64,000 bases of DNA from Nectonema munidae (GCA_030549495.1 JAUIRK010000692.1:1-64000), one strand, 5' to 3'. Shown: positions 33,465 to 46,261, counted from the stretch's first letter. Program-made: numbers and translations. Notes: a model not told the origin generated them from the letters alone.

Positions 33465-36400
33465 CTAAAATAAGCAGACATACTTTCAATCATAAATCAA
33501 AAAGCTAGGATGTGGAAAAGTAGCTAAACAAAATTTTAGCTTTTCGAGCCGAAGTCCAGTGAAACCTCTACTTACTGAGTTGAGTCATTTGTTACCATAA
33601 ATTTATTTGTAAATAAAAGTCTTTCTAATTTCAGTTCGTAAACCAAAGTTCAACTCTATATGTAAAAAAAAATTCAAAATTCGCCAATAAGTAAAAATTG
33701 TGTAAGGGCATGTCATTCCTTTCATCCTGCTTTTGAAGATTTTAGCGATTTTTGAATTAAATTTAAAACATTTTTTTGAAACATAAATCATATTATTACT
33801 TTTAAATATTTTCCATCTCTTTTAATTATTTTTTCAAAAAATAATCTATAAAAAAAAAATTTTTTAACGGAGTGAGTATTTCCTTTGCAAAGAAGTGAGT
33901 GAATCGCATGAAAAAGTGTTTAAAAACGTTTTGATAAGTATTAGAGCATGCAACAATTACATTTCGCATTCTATCAACAATAAAAAAATAAAAAGAAAGT
34001 TTTAAGCCTCTCTGACATATAGCCGAAAGACTTTTCTTCGACCCACGTTTAGCCGAAAGACATTAGGCCTAAGAGACATTTGGCCGAGGAGACATTTGGT
34101 CGAAAATGTAGTAAATGACCATATATCTCACACCCGTTATGGTACTGTTAACGCAGTATGATGTAACATTTTTACGGACTGTGGACCTACGCCATGGCAG
34201 ATGAACCCCAAGTATATAGGATGCAAACGATATTGCACACATGGTCTTTCACCTTAAAAAGCCATTATGAAAGCGCAAGTAACCATTTCTACGTCTTCCT
34301 TCAGTATTACGCCTCTTTTACTTACATAACCCATGTAGAGGTGGGAAATGGAAGGCTAGTGGAAGATGACACTTAAGCCAAAGCTCCTATCTTGCGTGTA
34401 GGACGTTTGGCATAATGGCACGTTGATTGTCCACGCTTCACAGCGGCAACTAAAGTTGTTACCGAACCTTCAGCCTCCTTCTCAAACATCCGTATTTGAT
34501 TCAACTAAAAAAAATGATCTTAAAGACGCTCTGTACTAGTTGCGCCTCATCTTTCCAAACCTCACCATTGATATCGTGGTCATAAGTGCAAAAGATTGTA
34601 GAGCGAAGGGAAGTAACCTTACACTTCAAAAACTCCTTAGCGGCTTACAATAAAGTAAATTACCTCAAAACTTCTGTGATGCTGTCATCATCATCCTGAA
34701 CAAGAACAAAAGGCAAAAGTCACACTGTTAAAACTACAGAGGAATAACTCCTCACTTTCATAGACAAAATTCTAGAAAAAATATCTTAAACAGTCAGACT
34801 GTTCAAACGATCGAGGAATAACTCTCCTCACTTTCATAGACAAAATTCTAGAAAAAATCTCTTCAACATTCTGGTACCTATTGTTAGAGATCACCATTTT
34901 CCCCTGAGCGAATGCCATTTGAGAGCTAAAAGAAACATGAACGACTCGGCCTTTCTACTGAGCCAACTATAAGAAAAATCCATAAACAGAAAGCAAGAAG
35001 GCTGAGCAACATTGAGATTTATTTTGACCCATCTAGAACTCCCTTGAAATATATAAATGTATAGAGCTTCTTATAGTCCAGGCCCATTAAAATTTGTTTG
35101 CCATCAACCTCCCCCCCCCCTCTTCCTCATACCTTTAGATCTGGGGAAATTGGAATGATCTATTTTTTCGAGAAATCTTCGGTGAACGTTCTTAAATTTG
35201 AAAATTTATAGAAAAACTGTCACTTACTTTAAAAGGCTTTTCTCCACTGTGCTGACGTATATGGGTTCGTAAAATGCTAGAAGCTGTGAAAGCTTTGTTG
35301 CAGTATAAACACTTGTAGGGGCGATCTCCAGAGTGGACGCGTGTGTGCTTGTTCAGACTTGAGCTCTGAGAAAAACTTTTTCCGCAAATGTAACAAGTGT
35401 GCGGTCTATGCTTGTCGTGAACGTGCAGAATGTGAATTCTTAGGCGATCTTTTTTGTCAAAGGATCTAAATAATCGTGATTAAAATTTTGGCAAATCAAT
35501 TCATGCATCGTTTGAGTAATGAGTGAGTAGGAGTAAAAATTAATTTTGCACTTTCAGGTCCAATGAAAAGCCAGTATTCTTATAAAATAAAAATTGTGTG
35601 CTTAGTCACTCGTTGAAAAAGATACGCAAACTATTCTATTTCAAAAATTTGAGAAGTAAGTTGATATAAAAAGTGGCTAAAGAATTCTTCTGCGTATTTA
35701 ACAAAAAATGATGGTCGGATCTAATTAATTGAATTGTTAATGGATTAACGACGAGAATAATAAGATGTTTGAACATAAAACCGAATATCTTATGCATAAT
35801 TTTTCTATATTTTTATTTTATTGGCTATATATAATGCTAGAATAATCTGTTGTCAAAAGATTTTCGATGGTGGGGCCTTAACTTAGATCGAGGGTATTGG
35901 CCCAATATCTGAGGACGTGGCTGTATATATTTATACATAGAGCACAAATCCATGGCTAGAAATGAGAATAATCTCTTAAAATGAATATTGAATCTGGATG
36001 TTGTCATTAAAAGCCTTTGCAGTCAGTAAAACTGGGATTTCTCATTCATTTTGTAAGAATGTATAAAATTCCTTATCTGAAGGATATAACTAAAGAGTAA
36101 CTCTGCAAATATGTGCTAAAATATGTGAAAATATAATTATTCAAAGTAAAATACCGTGGACATATGTTGCACCTAAATTTTCGATTGCCTTGATCCACGC
36201 AGCGTGTGTATTTTAAGTGTTTTTTCAAGTAATACTCATATGTAAACATCTTGCCGCAATGTTGGCATTGAAATCCATTCTTGTCTAAAAGTATATGAGG
36301 TACTAATATTTTACATTACAGAGATAGAGAGATGCCATATATGTGTATAAGACAAGTTTTGGTGCATTATTGTGATCTTTTCTCTCTTTGTGTATTGTAT

Positions 36401-39400
36401 AAAAAAATATAAATAATATTTTATAAAAAAAAAAATTTAAAAAAAAAAGGGAACTCACATTTTTGATAGATACACTAAACAGAGACATATTAAAGAAGTA
36501 TATTTTTAAATTCAAAATAGTTCTGATTGAAGATATAATTTTAGTTCTAAATTTATTTGAGTTTATCTTTGTTATACTAAAAATTTAAGCTATATATTTT
36601 TCAATTGAGTAGAGTTTTTTTGTTTTGGATGTTTGTTTTCTTGTTTTATCTTAATATAAATTAAAGATATTTAAAGTTTGTTTAAGTTAAATTAAAACAA
36701 GCAAAGTTAAATTTTGTTCAAAATGTCAACGCTATCAGAAGTATAGACACATCACTCAAAAATTTTGTTTGATGATAAAACACAATGACATGAATAATTT
36801 CCATTGAATATTCTTACAATCTTGAAATCGGTACAAATGGTTTTTTTAAATAATTTGCTATAATTTTGTTTATTTCCGGCTTCAGCATGTGTAGCTATAA
36901 TGTATATGTCGTTCAAATGATTATTATTATTGCTCTTTTGTACAGCCGACTATCAATGCGCGGAATTATTTAGTTCTCAAAAAGCTTTTTGATCGTCCTT
37001 CCAGCTAATTAACTGATTTGTAGTCATCACTGATGAAAGGTTAGAACCAAGTATTGAAGCAGTTAGTTTAATCAGTTCAGCTAGGCTGTGGTGCACTAGA
37101 CCTAGAGAAATACCATAAATCCAATATGCCTTAAAAAGCCTTTCCTCTAAAAATAGTATACAAGTTAAGAATATCGGATATTAAACTTTTGTATTAATAA
37201 CTTCAAGTAAAATGAAAAGTTGTGTTAAAAAATAGCAAAAATAGAAAAGTTTGGCAAAAGTTAAATGAATATAAGCCAGGGAAAAAACTTCAAGATCAAA
37301 AATACAGAGAATACTTTAGAAGTTTTCGAGATGCTTTATACAACACCAGAAGCATGGATTACATAGTGCAAAAGATGTTAAAAATATCAGATAATAACAT
37401 ATTGTCTTTGTAATGGTTCTACCTTCCCTTTTCTCATTGCCACATGTATTTCTTCAATACTCCCTTATACTTGACTCTGTCCTTCGTATTCCGTTTCATG
37501 GCGCATATGCTCCCAAAGGATACGAGGGATATTGAGGTTATGGAGATGGATAAGGATGATATGATGGATCTTGGATCTGGATAAAGTGACTTTCACGCTT
37601 CAAAATTGCCAAGTTGCTTTTGAGAATGTTCTTACTCTGCTCTCTGTCAAAATTTTTATAAGTAAAAAAAATTCTTCATCTCACTCCAAACCACCAACTC
37701 CAAATTTTGACTTCGATTCCAAATATTTAAAAAAAAAAAACTCACTCTCCAAATACTTAACAATTAAAAATTTTTAAAGCCACTAAATTTTTTTTTATTT
37801 AAACCACATATGATATCAGCACTTATTTCTGTTTTGGAGTAAAATTGCTCACACCATATACTCACAAAAAATACATTTTTTTCATTTATTAAAATTATTT
37901 TAAATTAAATAATTACTAATTTTAAGAATTACTAAACACCTTTGTAAATACTCACTAAGTAAACTCAAAAAAGAGAAGATCGATAAATTTGTTAAAAGAA
38001 AGTGCTAATAAAAAGCTATAGTATATTTTGTAATCCAACACTTTTCTCCCTAAAATTGGAAATGAGTTTAATCTTTTGAGGACAGGTAATGTTCAACGGA
38101 ATAAAAATGGAAAAATTGCATTAAAAAACAAGGCATATCACTAGTCTTCAAAAACTTAATCCCCATATGGTTAATACCTATGCAATCGTATTGAAAAATG
38201 ACTTTTTACCGCTCAAACACTCCAAACTTTTGTTTATGAAAGTAGGTGTTGTAGAGTTGGCCAAGGTCGAAAAGATGAAAGCGGCGTTATCTTCAGAATC
38301 TTGATCTTGGTTTCGGAAGCAGGCAAGTAGTTCTTCATTGTAGCAAATATCTTTGAGCACTGTTATGCAGATTCTTTCATTGATGTTTTCAATCAGGATG
38401 TTTTGTTCAAAAGCACTTCTAGCGGGTTTGATAAATAATGGCCAATTAACATTGAGCTTTTCTCTCGTTGACAGTATTGATTCCACATCATAAAAATTTG
38501 TTCTCACACTTTTGTCTTTTTTCTAAAATGTTAATTCATGTTGTTTGGTCATGAAAATTCGTGACGTATAGTTTTTTTAATTAAATTCAAAATTGTTTTT
38601 TTTTTCAATTCTGTTTTGCCTTTTTTTAAAAATTCTATTTTGTCTTTGTTCAAATCTAATTATTCCTTTTTGAGTATTAATTTGTCTTTTTTCAATACTT
38701 AATCATATTTTTCAATTCAATTTATTTTATTCTTTTTATTTGAAAGTTTTAAAAGTGTATTTCAGTTTATTGAAGGAACATTAACAAATACTTCATTTTT
38801 TATTTCTATTTTGCCTTTTTTCAATTCTATTTTGTGTTTTGACTATCTTAGTTTACATTTTTGAAGTTGCTTCCAAAAGATTACATTGATTAAAGCTTGA
38901 ATTTTAACCATTTACAATAATATATCGAAATTTAATTGCCTAAAAAGTAATACAAAATAAAAAACAAATAAATAATAATTGCAAGAAATTACATTACAAC
39001 GATTTTTAAAAAAAATCATGAGGCTTTTTTTTTTTTAATTTTTATTGATTTGTGAATTCCAGCTCAAACTGATTTTAACTAAATAATTTTCCGATTAAAT
39101 TTTGAGTTGAATGTTCAGGCTTATTGTAAAATTTGTTGAAATTTTATGCATGCAAGTTTTTATCACTTTATTTAACACTATTTTGAAAAGACTAAATAAA
39201 AATGAAAAATTCGTTAGTGATATTTTAAATGGATAAAATAGGATTGTAAAACCGTTAAACAGAATCCAAAAATGGCAAATCAGAATTCAAAAAAGACAGC
39301 ATAAAGTAAAATATAATTAAAACAATTACAAATTAGAATCAAAAAAGAGAATTCAAGATTAAAAATAAAGTTATTAATAAGTAAGGAAACCACTGTCCAG

Positions 39401-42109
39401 TCTGATATTTCGTCTATTTCATCAGGTAGCAACAATTTCTTCGCTCTCATTAAGTGTCACCCAGATAACATATGATAATTTTGTTTTAAATTTATAGGTG
39501 TAAATTTTTATTTATTTAAACACTTTTAATTGTAAGAGCGGATAAAGTTTTGACTTCCATTGCTACAACTTTTTGAGTTAAAAGTTGGCAAACCCTGTTA
39601 TATTGCAAGGTTATTTATTATATCAAAAAAATCAAAATAGTTTTTTTATGAAAGTTTTTCAAATTAATACTTCTGTCTGTGTTTCGAAGGTTTTAATTAA
39701 CACAGTGTGGTTCAAATTACGACATGGAGGCTTCTTGCATCACTCAGTATTTTGGAATAGGGCCGATGATCCCTTTGGAAACATTTTACATTTTCCCATC
39801 ATTTCAATTAGAGTCATATGAAGCAAGGCAAAATTATAGTCTACTGTCCTTGAAGCTACGCCCGTCAAAACGATAGGACAAGTCACTCCAAACAATACAT
39901 GTGTAAAAAGTAGGCTTACCATGACACTTTTAGGCCACCACATGTGATTTTTTTGTGTTGTTGAAATTGATAGATTGTAAGGACCATACACCTTACTTTT
40001 AACTAACTTTTTTTCTTTACAATAGATGCTTTGGTACTTGTGCGAGCTTTCGATCTGAAATTCCATCACTTTGAAATCTAAATTGTGAAATAGAATATAC
40101 TATTAATATAAAAAGCTTTTAATGTTATATTTTTTTATTTAAATTCTTTCAGGCATGGGCTTTCGTAAAATTAATCTTTTTTTTTGCAAATTTTCATTTA
40201 ACTTAAAATGGGAGAATATTTAATCTGTTGTTCATTGATGATCTATTGTGCTTTAAAGAGTTAGAAACTAAAAGCTAAGAAATTGAAATATGCCATTTTG
40301 TATGAAAATAGTAAAAAAAATTGAATTTTTGACTGAAAAAACGAGGTATGTTCAATAAACATCAATTCACCTTAGAATTTTTTATACGTCTAATGAATGA
40401 CATTTAAAATGTTTGAAAACAAGAAATATGTTTTTTCAAAACAGCAACAATAGAATCGAGGAATTCTAGTTTTTGAATGAAATCATGTAAAGATGTAGAA
40501 AAAGTTTTTTATGTTAAAGAAAAGAGTTGGTTTTACAGTTTTACCACAAAGACATATTCAAGATTTTGTGTAGTTAATAAATCTTACCTCATGATCCTTG
40601 ATAGAGGAAAAGTAATTAGCGCATTGTTTTACACCAATCGCCCCAAAAAGGAAAGAATTTTTAAAAATATTTCTTCATTTAAGTGTTTTTTTTTTCAAAA
40701 ATTACCTCTTTTTTTCATTTATCTGCCATTTTAAAACCTATTTCATTCATAATTATGTCGTTGTAACTTTTATTGATAATACTACATGAGAATTTTTTGA
40801 AGTCAAAAAAATTTGAAGTCCATCTTTTATTTTGTATTTTTTGGATCTCATGAATATGAGCATCCAACTATATATGCTTGAAAAATCCTTGCTCACTTTT
40901 GAACAACTTTTTAAATTATTGCATTTAATGAAGACAGCAGAATCTTCCTCATAATAATTTTCACCATATGGTATTGTAGAAAAGAAAGGTATACATATTT
41001 TAGTGAGATTAAAATCATAAAGAATTGCCTGCCTTCTTACCTCATTTATGCTAAAAATCTTGAAAGAACTTAAAAAGTTTAAAAGCAACTAAATAAAAGT
41101 TTTTGAAATATAAATAGAATGAATTCTACAACTAAAGTACATAATGGCAAAAAGCTTGAAGTGAAAGTAAAACTTTTTATATGAAAATATTTGAAATGAA
41201 AAAGACGTATAACTTATAAGTGATAGTAAATTTGTGTCTAACTTATAACAATCTAGATAACATTTTTCCATTAGCTTTATACCATGAAACACGTGACATA
41301 TTTCATATAACTCTTTTATGGATCACGTGTTTATCAAGGGTCCTTTTCCCATAAATGTATATTTATCATTTTTTTCGCATAAACTTTCCTCTACACCCCA
41401 CAAGTTTTGAGCATTCTTGATATAATAACTGTATATTCATAATAACAATAACAATAATAATATTAGTTTGAATTACCATTTTTAGAGGAATCTTCCAAAA
41501 ATTCAATTTCCTGTTTCTTATTTGCCATTCCTAAAAGTTTTACATTGAAGATATTTAGGTATGGAGTAAGTAGGCAAGAAAGAAAATGAAGTAAAATGTG
41601 TGAAGGAAGGCCACTGATCTTTTCATGGGAAAGGTGTAATTACACGCCTGTTGAAACAAGGAAGGTATGATATGCTTGGAGATGTTAGAGTAGGAAAAGA
41701 AATTTTAGAATTCTTTTTTAGAAAAAAAATTGGCTTCTTTGTATATACAGTTTATAAGATAGACCAAATATTTTTCACAATGTCGGACCTACAAAAACTT
41801 CAAAGAAAAAACAAATTAAAAAAAAAGCGCCAATAAAACTATACCAAGTACAAATGGAAGCATAGAATTACAGAGTATTTCCATCATATGACTGGAAAAC
41901 GGAATGATATGGGAAACATTTGATTAAATACATAAAATTGTAAAATGGAATCACATACCACTACAAAATCTGGTTTTACCATCGCATCCGAGAAGAGTGT
42001 TTCCGGTGAGAGCGAACGTACAAATCTGCCTCTCTCCTTCCTCCCAACTTCTTCTGACGTAGTGGCCGTATAGAGCGATTTCCAGCAAGCGACTGGTTAT
42101 GACCACCAT
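33282..42109 (-). CDS. PRDM-like PR/SET and zinc-finger protein
   Basis: Exons in transcript order are 42109-41980, 41530-41477, 40077-39920, 38522-38210, 36284-36155, 35465-35228 and 33464-33282. The joins are GT-AG and total 1206 bases, giving 401 residues plus stop. An in-frame TGA precedes the ATG. Residues about 80-190 form a diverged PR/SET domain, with KSKVYGPYNLSI at its start and NVNWPLFIKPARSAFEQN, then DICYNEELLACF, at its end. Six fingers follow from about residue 222. The first is C2HC-like (CQHCGKMFTYEYYLKKHLK, then YTRC) and five are C2H2. PRDM proteins are nuclear transcription regulators. I cannot assign the orthologue. The N-terminal 44 residues are the least certain part. 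Confidence 0.78.
34020..34110. repeat. Cluster of GACATTTGGCCGA motifs
   Basis: Motifs AGCCGAAAGAC, AGACATTTGGCCGAGGAG and ACATTTGGTCGAAAATG occur in a row. They are related to the ends of the palindromic element at 22290-22985. Confidence 0.7.
34130..35100 (+). mobile_element. Decayed LINE reverse-transcriptase fragment
   Basis: Short blocks such as NYRGIT (near 34734) and LSECHLRAKRNMNDSAFLL (near 34910), followed by IYFDPSRTPLK, resemble the reverse-transcriptase start of non-LTR elements. About 70 bases around the NYRGIT block are repeated at 34810-34870. Many stops are present. It lies in the last intron of the PRDM-like gene, antisense to it. Confidence 0.45.
35228..35465 (-). CDS. PRDM-like gene, exon 6: fingers 2-4
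   Basis: The exon shows KKDRLRIHILHVHDKHRPH, CYICGKSFSQSSSLNKHTRV and CLYCNKAFTASSILRTHIRQ, with SGEKP-type linkers. It enters in phase 2 and leaves in phase 0 before GTAAGT. The finger identity is unambiguous. Confidence 0.92.
36155..36284 (-). CDS. PRDM-like gene, exon 5: C2HC finger
   Basis: The exon encodes CQHCGKMFTYEYYLKKHLK, then YTRC, then FRCNIC, which starts finger 2. It enters in phase 1 and leaves in phase 2. Finger 1 has Cys instead of its second His. Confidence 0.88.
38210..38522 (-). CDS. PRDM-like gene, exon 4: C-terminal half of PR/SET domain
   Basis: The exon carries NVNWPLFIKPARSAFEQN, which matches the NW-x-x-x-(V/I)-x-x-AR-x-x-x-EQN signature of PRDM SET domains, and DICYNEELLACF. 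It enters in phase 0 and leaves in phase 1. Confidence 0.85.
38570..39370. repeat. Simple T-rich degenerate repeat and its inverted counterpart
   Basis: Degenerate units of about 25 bases (TTCAATTCTATTTTGCCTTT) run from 38570 to 38840. Complementary A-rich units (AATCAGAATTCAAAAAAGAC) lie at 39265-39360. The region falls inside intron 3 of the PRDM-like gene. Confidence 0.5.
39920..41530 (-). CDS. PRDM-like gene, exons 2-3
   Basis: Exon 2 (41530-41477) begins MANKKQEIEFLEDSSKN after its split codon. Exon 3 (40077-39920) contains KSKVYGPYNLSISTTQK, which fits the first half of a PR domain, and ends MWWPKSVM before GTAAGC. Phases 1-1 and 1-0 join to their neighbours. Confidence 0.65.
41980..42109 (-). 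CDS. PRDM-like gene, first coding exon (tentative)
   Basis: The exon encodes 43 residues starting MVVITSRLLEIALYGHYV and leaves in phase 1, which fits exon 2. The start has G at +4 and an upstream in-frame stop. No domain is recognised, so the call rests on phase and splice sites. Confidence 0.5.
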
Positions 42110-42850
42110 TTCTAATCGAATGGGAGACAGAGAGATGGGATTTCAAGAATGTGTAAATGCTCTACTAAACAACTTAGAATCTATATTTTATATATGTTTG
42201 TGTGTGGTATACAATTAAGTATAGTTGTTATATATCCATATAAAACATCGAGATGATCTAATATTTACATGTATATTGAAACTGGAAAAGAAAAACTACT
42301 TCAATAGCCATAGCGCTTTTTGTATTAGTTGTTATATGTGTGTGTATCAATTTGTGATATTAATGATAAAAAGTGTTTTGGCGTTAAGAGATGTGTCTCT
42401 GTTGACGTGGAGTCAATTTTAATAGCATTTATGTTAATAAAATTGTTAATGTAATGAATACAAGTATCAGTGGCGGCGCAAGACCACCGGGAGGATAATA
42501 TATATGTATATATCGCCTGCAATAGATAGAGGAGCAAGACTTTCGTGTAGCAGTAGTATAGGCCTTCTTTCCTTGGAAATGACGTATGCCAAATATCGTA
42601 ATGATAAAGCAGTGTTCGAGCATTTACACTCCATCAATGCGCTAGAACGTGCACTTTTTGTTTCTAAAACAGAGCCTCTCGAGGGAGGAAGTCAGCACAA
42701 GTTTGTGTGTGTGTGCGTGCGTGCGCGCGAGAAGTGAAGCCTTTTTCTGCGTAATTAGATATCAAATCATGTAGAATGAAAGGCTTTAGAAAACTACAAT
42801 TACACTTCTTCCCCCTGTCCCCCGGGAATAGCATTTTGTGATCGTGTGTG
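42110..42850 (-). promoter_or_regulatory. Possible promoter/5' region of the PRDM-like gene
   Basis: This stretch upstream of the ATG is clearly less AT-rich than its surroundings and holds CpG-containing runs (GTGCGTGCGTGCGCGCGAG near 42712-42730; GGCGGCGCAAGACCACCGGG near 42472). No core promoter element could be fixed. Confidence 0.25.
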
Positions 42851-42960
42851 CTATTAGTAGTATGCTTTTCGTAAGTCGCGTGTGTCTGTGTGTAAGTTTT
42901 AATTGCGTGTATGTGTGTGTGTACTATATATATACATACATACATACACATAACTATCTA
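42697..42960. repeat. GT/GC and TATG-type microsatellites
   Basis: Runs of GTGTGTGTGC near 42702, GTATGTGTGTGTGTAC near 42908 and (CATA)n near 42931-42950. Confidence 0.8.
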
Positions 42961-43265
42961 TCTATGTAGTTATATTAAAAGCTTTCATTAAGACCGTTTC
43001 ATCCAAGTACCCCTTCATATTCCCTTATTGTAGGGTTAAATTTTGAAATTTTGGGGTTGTATTTAATATTCTCCTTTCCAAAATAGTTTTTTGTTGAGTA
43101 AGCTTTTCTTTATAACATATGGAAATTTTTTTAGCGGTTTAGGAGCTAAGTAGGTTTAGGAGGTTCAATGAGGAGCATTGCGGGGATATAAATTTTTGGT
43201 ATTCAGGCAACCTAAAATGTCATTTTAATCATGCAAAAAACTTTAAGATTTGAGCTTTAATGTTT

Positions 43266-43752
43266 AGCATCGTATTTCTTAACGTTTTTTTACTCATGGA
43301 CCCCTTTTCAGTTCTTTTTTTCTTGGTGAACCCCTTCATAAAAATTGGACAAAAAATATTTATTTTAATACTTTTCACTAATAAAATTTTTGAGGTTATG
43401 ATAAAGAAAATAGTATATACTTAGAATTCACTTCGAAATGAAAGCAAATCTAATGCAACTCAGTTATAACACAATTTTTTTAATAAAAAGAGAAAGACTT
43501 TTAATGAGATCGCTGTGGTTGATGCTGCCCAACGAGTTTCTTTATATCTGGTTGCATTGAAGTCAGGCACCTCTTTTTACGATGTCAAGACTATTGCGAA
43601 CTTTTTATAATAAAAACCGTTATGAGATGGTTTTCTTCGTGGACCACCAAAATATCATTGTGGACCCTCAATTTATAATGATTCGCCTGTGGACCCCCTA
43701 AATTATCATATGGACCCCTAGGGTCCATGCAGACCCCGGTTGAGAAACCCTG
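43266..43752. mobile_element. Non-autonomous hAT-like element
   Basis: The right end read inwards is CAGGGTTTCTCAACCGGGGT, a Charlie-type hAT terminus. The left end (GCATCGTATTTCTTAACG) is a worn version of it. GGACCCC motifs repeat at both ends. The length is 487 bases with no coding capacity. The element at 2413-2803 is related. Confidence 0.65.
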
Positions 43753-43877
43753 GTTTAGAAAAAATGATATAAATAAATTAGTAAATTGGACGGCCACTTA
43801 AAAAATGAGGTATGAAAGAAAAAGAAAATTCAGCAAAGTGAAGAATTTAAATATGGAGGAGAATAAAATACCTTATC

Positions 43878-44909
43878 CAGGGAGAGTAAAAGTCAACTTT
43901 TATTTCCGTTTAGCAAAAACTCTTTGAAGAAGATCTTTACTTATTTAGTTTAAAGATTTTTGAACTAATTTCAAATTTTTAAGTCAATCAAAGTCAATTT
44001 TTCGAGTTTAGGTCAATAGAGTCAATTTTTATATTCCACACTTTTTAGTTCAATGTGCCTAAAATTGTTATAAGCGATACATACAAGATTTCTTCTTTAC
44101 ATACGATATATCGCTCCAGAAGTTATGGAATTTTTTACCCACTCTTTTTATCATTGCATATTTTTCACATCTTATACACAAGTTTACCTTAAAAATTTAG
44201 TTATCCTGCAAAATTGTAGATTACCGCCATTAAATCATTCAAAATTAGTAATAGAAAAAGACGTTCTCTTTTCAAACCTATCGGCAACACTTCCGTTCCA
44301 ATTGTAACGAAATTGACAAATTGGTTGCAAGCAGAAAAATATTTTCCTTAAAATCTTCCAGCAGTGAAGAAATTAATGATGAAGATGATGGAATTTTATT
44401 GCCAAATATCAAGAAATTGTTAAAAAAAGAAATCTGTGTCAAAACTTACTAACAAAAATAAGAGAATATTCACGATTTATTGATTTAGTCGGAAAAAGTC
44501 AACATAGAGACTTTTTCAGTCGAAGATGCCTTTACTTGTTTCTTCAATATTATTTCATTTAAGTCGAATGTGGCGTTAAAAGTTATCTTGAAAATAGATT
44601 CAAATAAAATCAATAAAATCATGAATATGGAAAACTCCCAAATCTCTCGCAGTACTTATCCGAAATACAAAATTGTCAAGTTTTAGAAGTAGAAAGATCC
44701 TTTTCTAAACTGAAAAAACTTCTAGAAAATGATCGAATTTTTAATCAGAAAATGTCATTAAATGTGGTTGTATTACAAAGTCATGGATTCTTTGAAATAA
44801 TTTTCAATACTTTCTCTAAAGTTTTCATAGTTGTTCAATTCAATGAAACTTTAAAAAGTCAATAAAGTCAATTTTTTCGAATTTTTTGGGTCAATTTTTC
44901 CTCGCCCTG
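43878..44909 (+). mobile_element. hAT element with both termini and a transposase remnant
   Basis: The ends are CAGGGAGAGTAAAAGTCAAC and, inverted, CAGGGCGAGGAAAAATTGAC. The flanks CCTTATC (43871-43877) and CGTTATC (44910-44916) differ by one base, as an aged target duplication would. Inside, near 44690-44800, a frame reads VERSFSKLKKLLENDRIF and MSLNVVVLQSHGF, typical of the hAT C-terminal dimerisation region. Most of the transposase is missing and stops occur. Confidence 0.72.
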
Positions 44910-44916
44910 CGTTATC

Positions 44917-46138
44917 ATTCCAGGAGAAATCAAGTAGCTTCTTGAAGTGGGGAATGAAGGGGAATTCACAAAAAAGTCAGGCATACATTTATAAACAATT
45001 ATAACTCTATATGAGAATGAAGCTCTATAAAATGGTTTTCTGGACTTAGTTTTTACGAAGTTACTTTCATGGCATCTTTGATTTATCGGAAAACAAGACT
45101 AATATTCGATATGATTGATATCAATCCTTTTCTTAATAATGTTATGAATCGTAATCGTCATTTCTAGACAAAAATGGTAAGGACCATATACGCAGTTTTT
45201 CATTATAGTCGAGGTTTTTGGGGGTTTGTAACTTTGAATTTTATAGTCCTTCCCTATATTGGATGGAGGTTGTGTGAGAAATAGAATTGCGTATTCAAGA
45301 ATAGATTTTTTTTAAAGAATTCAATAATAATTAATTTAATGGACTTTCTCATTATTTTATAAAATCCTATTGATTCTAAAATATATCATTTTATTGCTCA
45401 ACCATTTATAGACGTACACTATTTTATGACATCACATAACTATGAAAAATAAATTATTAAAATATATGGAAAATAAAGTATATGCTATTATTTTAAGGGT
45501 ATTATATAGCTATTTCAATATACAATAAAAAAATTTAAGTGCATTGGCTTCATTAAAATTGAAATCATAAAATTATCCTTCGTGCAAATGTTTATTGGGA
45601 AGTTGATATAGAAGTTTGGGAAGCGCAATGCTGTATTGCGACCAAAATCATCCTATCCAACCAACTCTCTATTCTGATTTAAGACTAAGATAATGGCACC
45701 AAAATCGTATTGGAACTTCTAACTACGGTTATTATTCCAAATTTAAAGTTTTAGATGGTTATTAGCAAAAAATATTTTTGTATTCAAATATTTAATTATG
45801 AATTTGTATAATTTCAATAATTCTAAGATTTTTTTAATCGAATAATAGGATTTTTTAAATTTGCATTAATTACACGTATTTAATGCAAAAATATATATCC
45901 ATATGTACAATACCATATGTAAACGAGGAAAAAATAATTACAAACTAAGTTAGTGAAATTTAATTTGTTAGTAAATTGCATTAAGTGACTTTGTTTGTGG
46001 TTTGGCAAAACGATGGGAGACAACAAAATAACTCTAAGCATACACGTGGGCTTGCCATACTACTACTATATATCATTTAATAAATAATATTATAAACTTT
46101 CTATAGTTTTTTATTTAAGAGTGTAAGGTGATATTCTA
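44917..46138. other. Intergenic, nothing recognised
   Basis: AT-rich sequence without supported genes or element proteins. Confidence 0.45.
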
Positions 46139-46261
46139 ACGACCAGAATAATCAGACGATATCTAATGTAAAGCAGATTTGTATTAAAGAGCTTTGATAA
46201 ACGCAGACGATTTTATTTTTGTAAAGTCGACCATCGTCGACATTGGGCGTTAACGGGTTAA
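46139..46261. mobile_element. piggyBac-type MITE, copy 2 (worn)
   Basis: The right end TTGGGCGTTAACGGGTTAA and the internal CAGACGATATCTAA and CGCAGACGATTTTA match the copies at 12215 and 58749. The left TTAA is degraded. Confidence 0.6.

Noticed and set aside
37222-37410. 63-codon plus-strand frame rich in Lys and Asn
   Set aside because: Composition is as expected for AT-rich DNA. It lies antisense in an intron of the PRDM-like gene and has no known motif.
40753-41088. 111-codon minus-strand frame (…ENYYEEDSAVFIKCNN…) inside the PRDM-like gene
   Set aside because: No acceptor gives a phase-1 entry without an early stop, so it does not fit between the neighbouring exons, and no domain is recognised.
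42429-42951. Several overlapping frames on both strands in the microsatellite-rich region
   Set aside because: They arise from GT/CA-type repeats and the raised GC content, with no domain or conservation clue.
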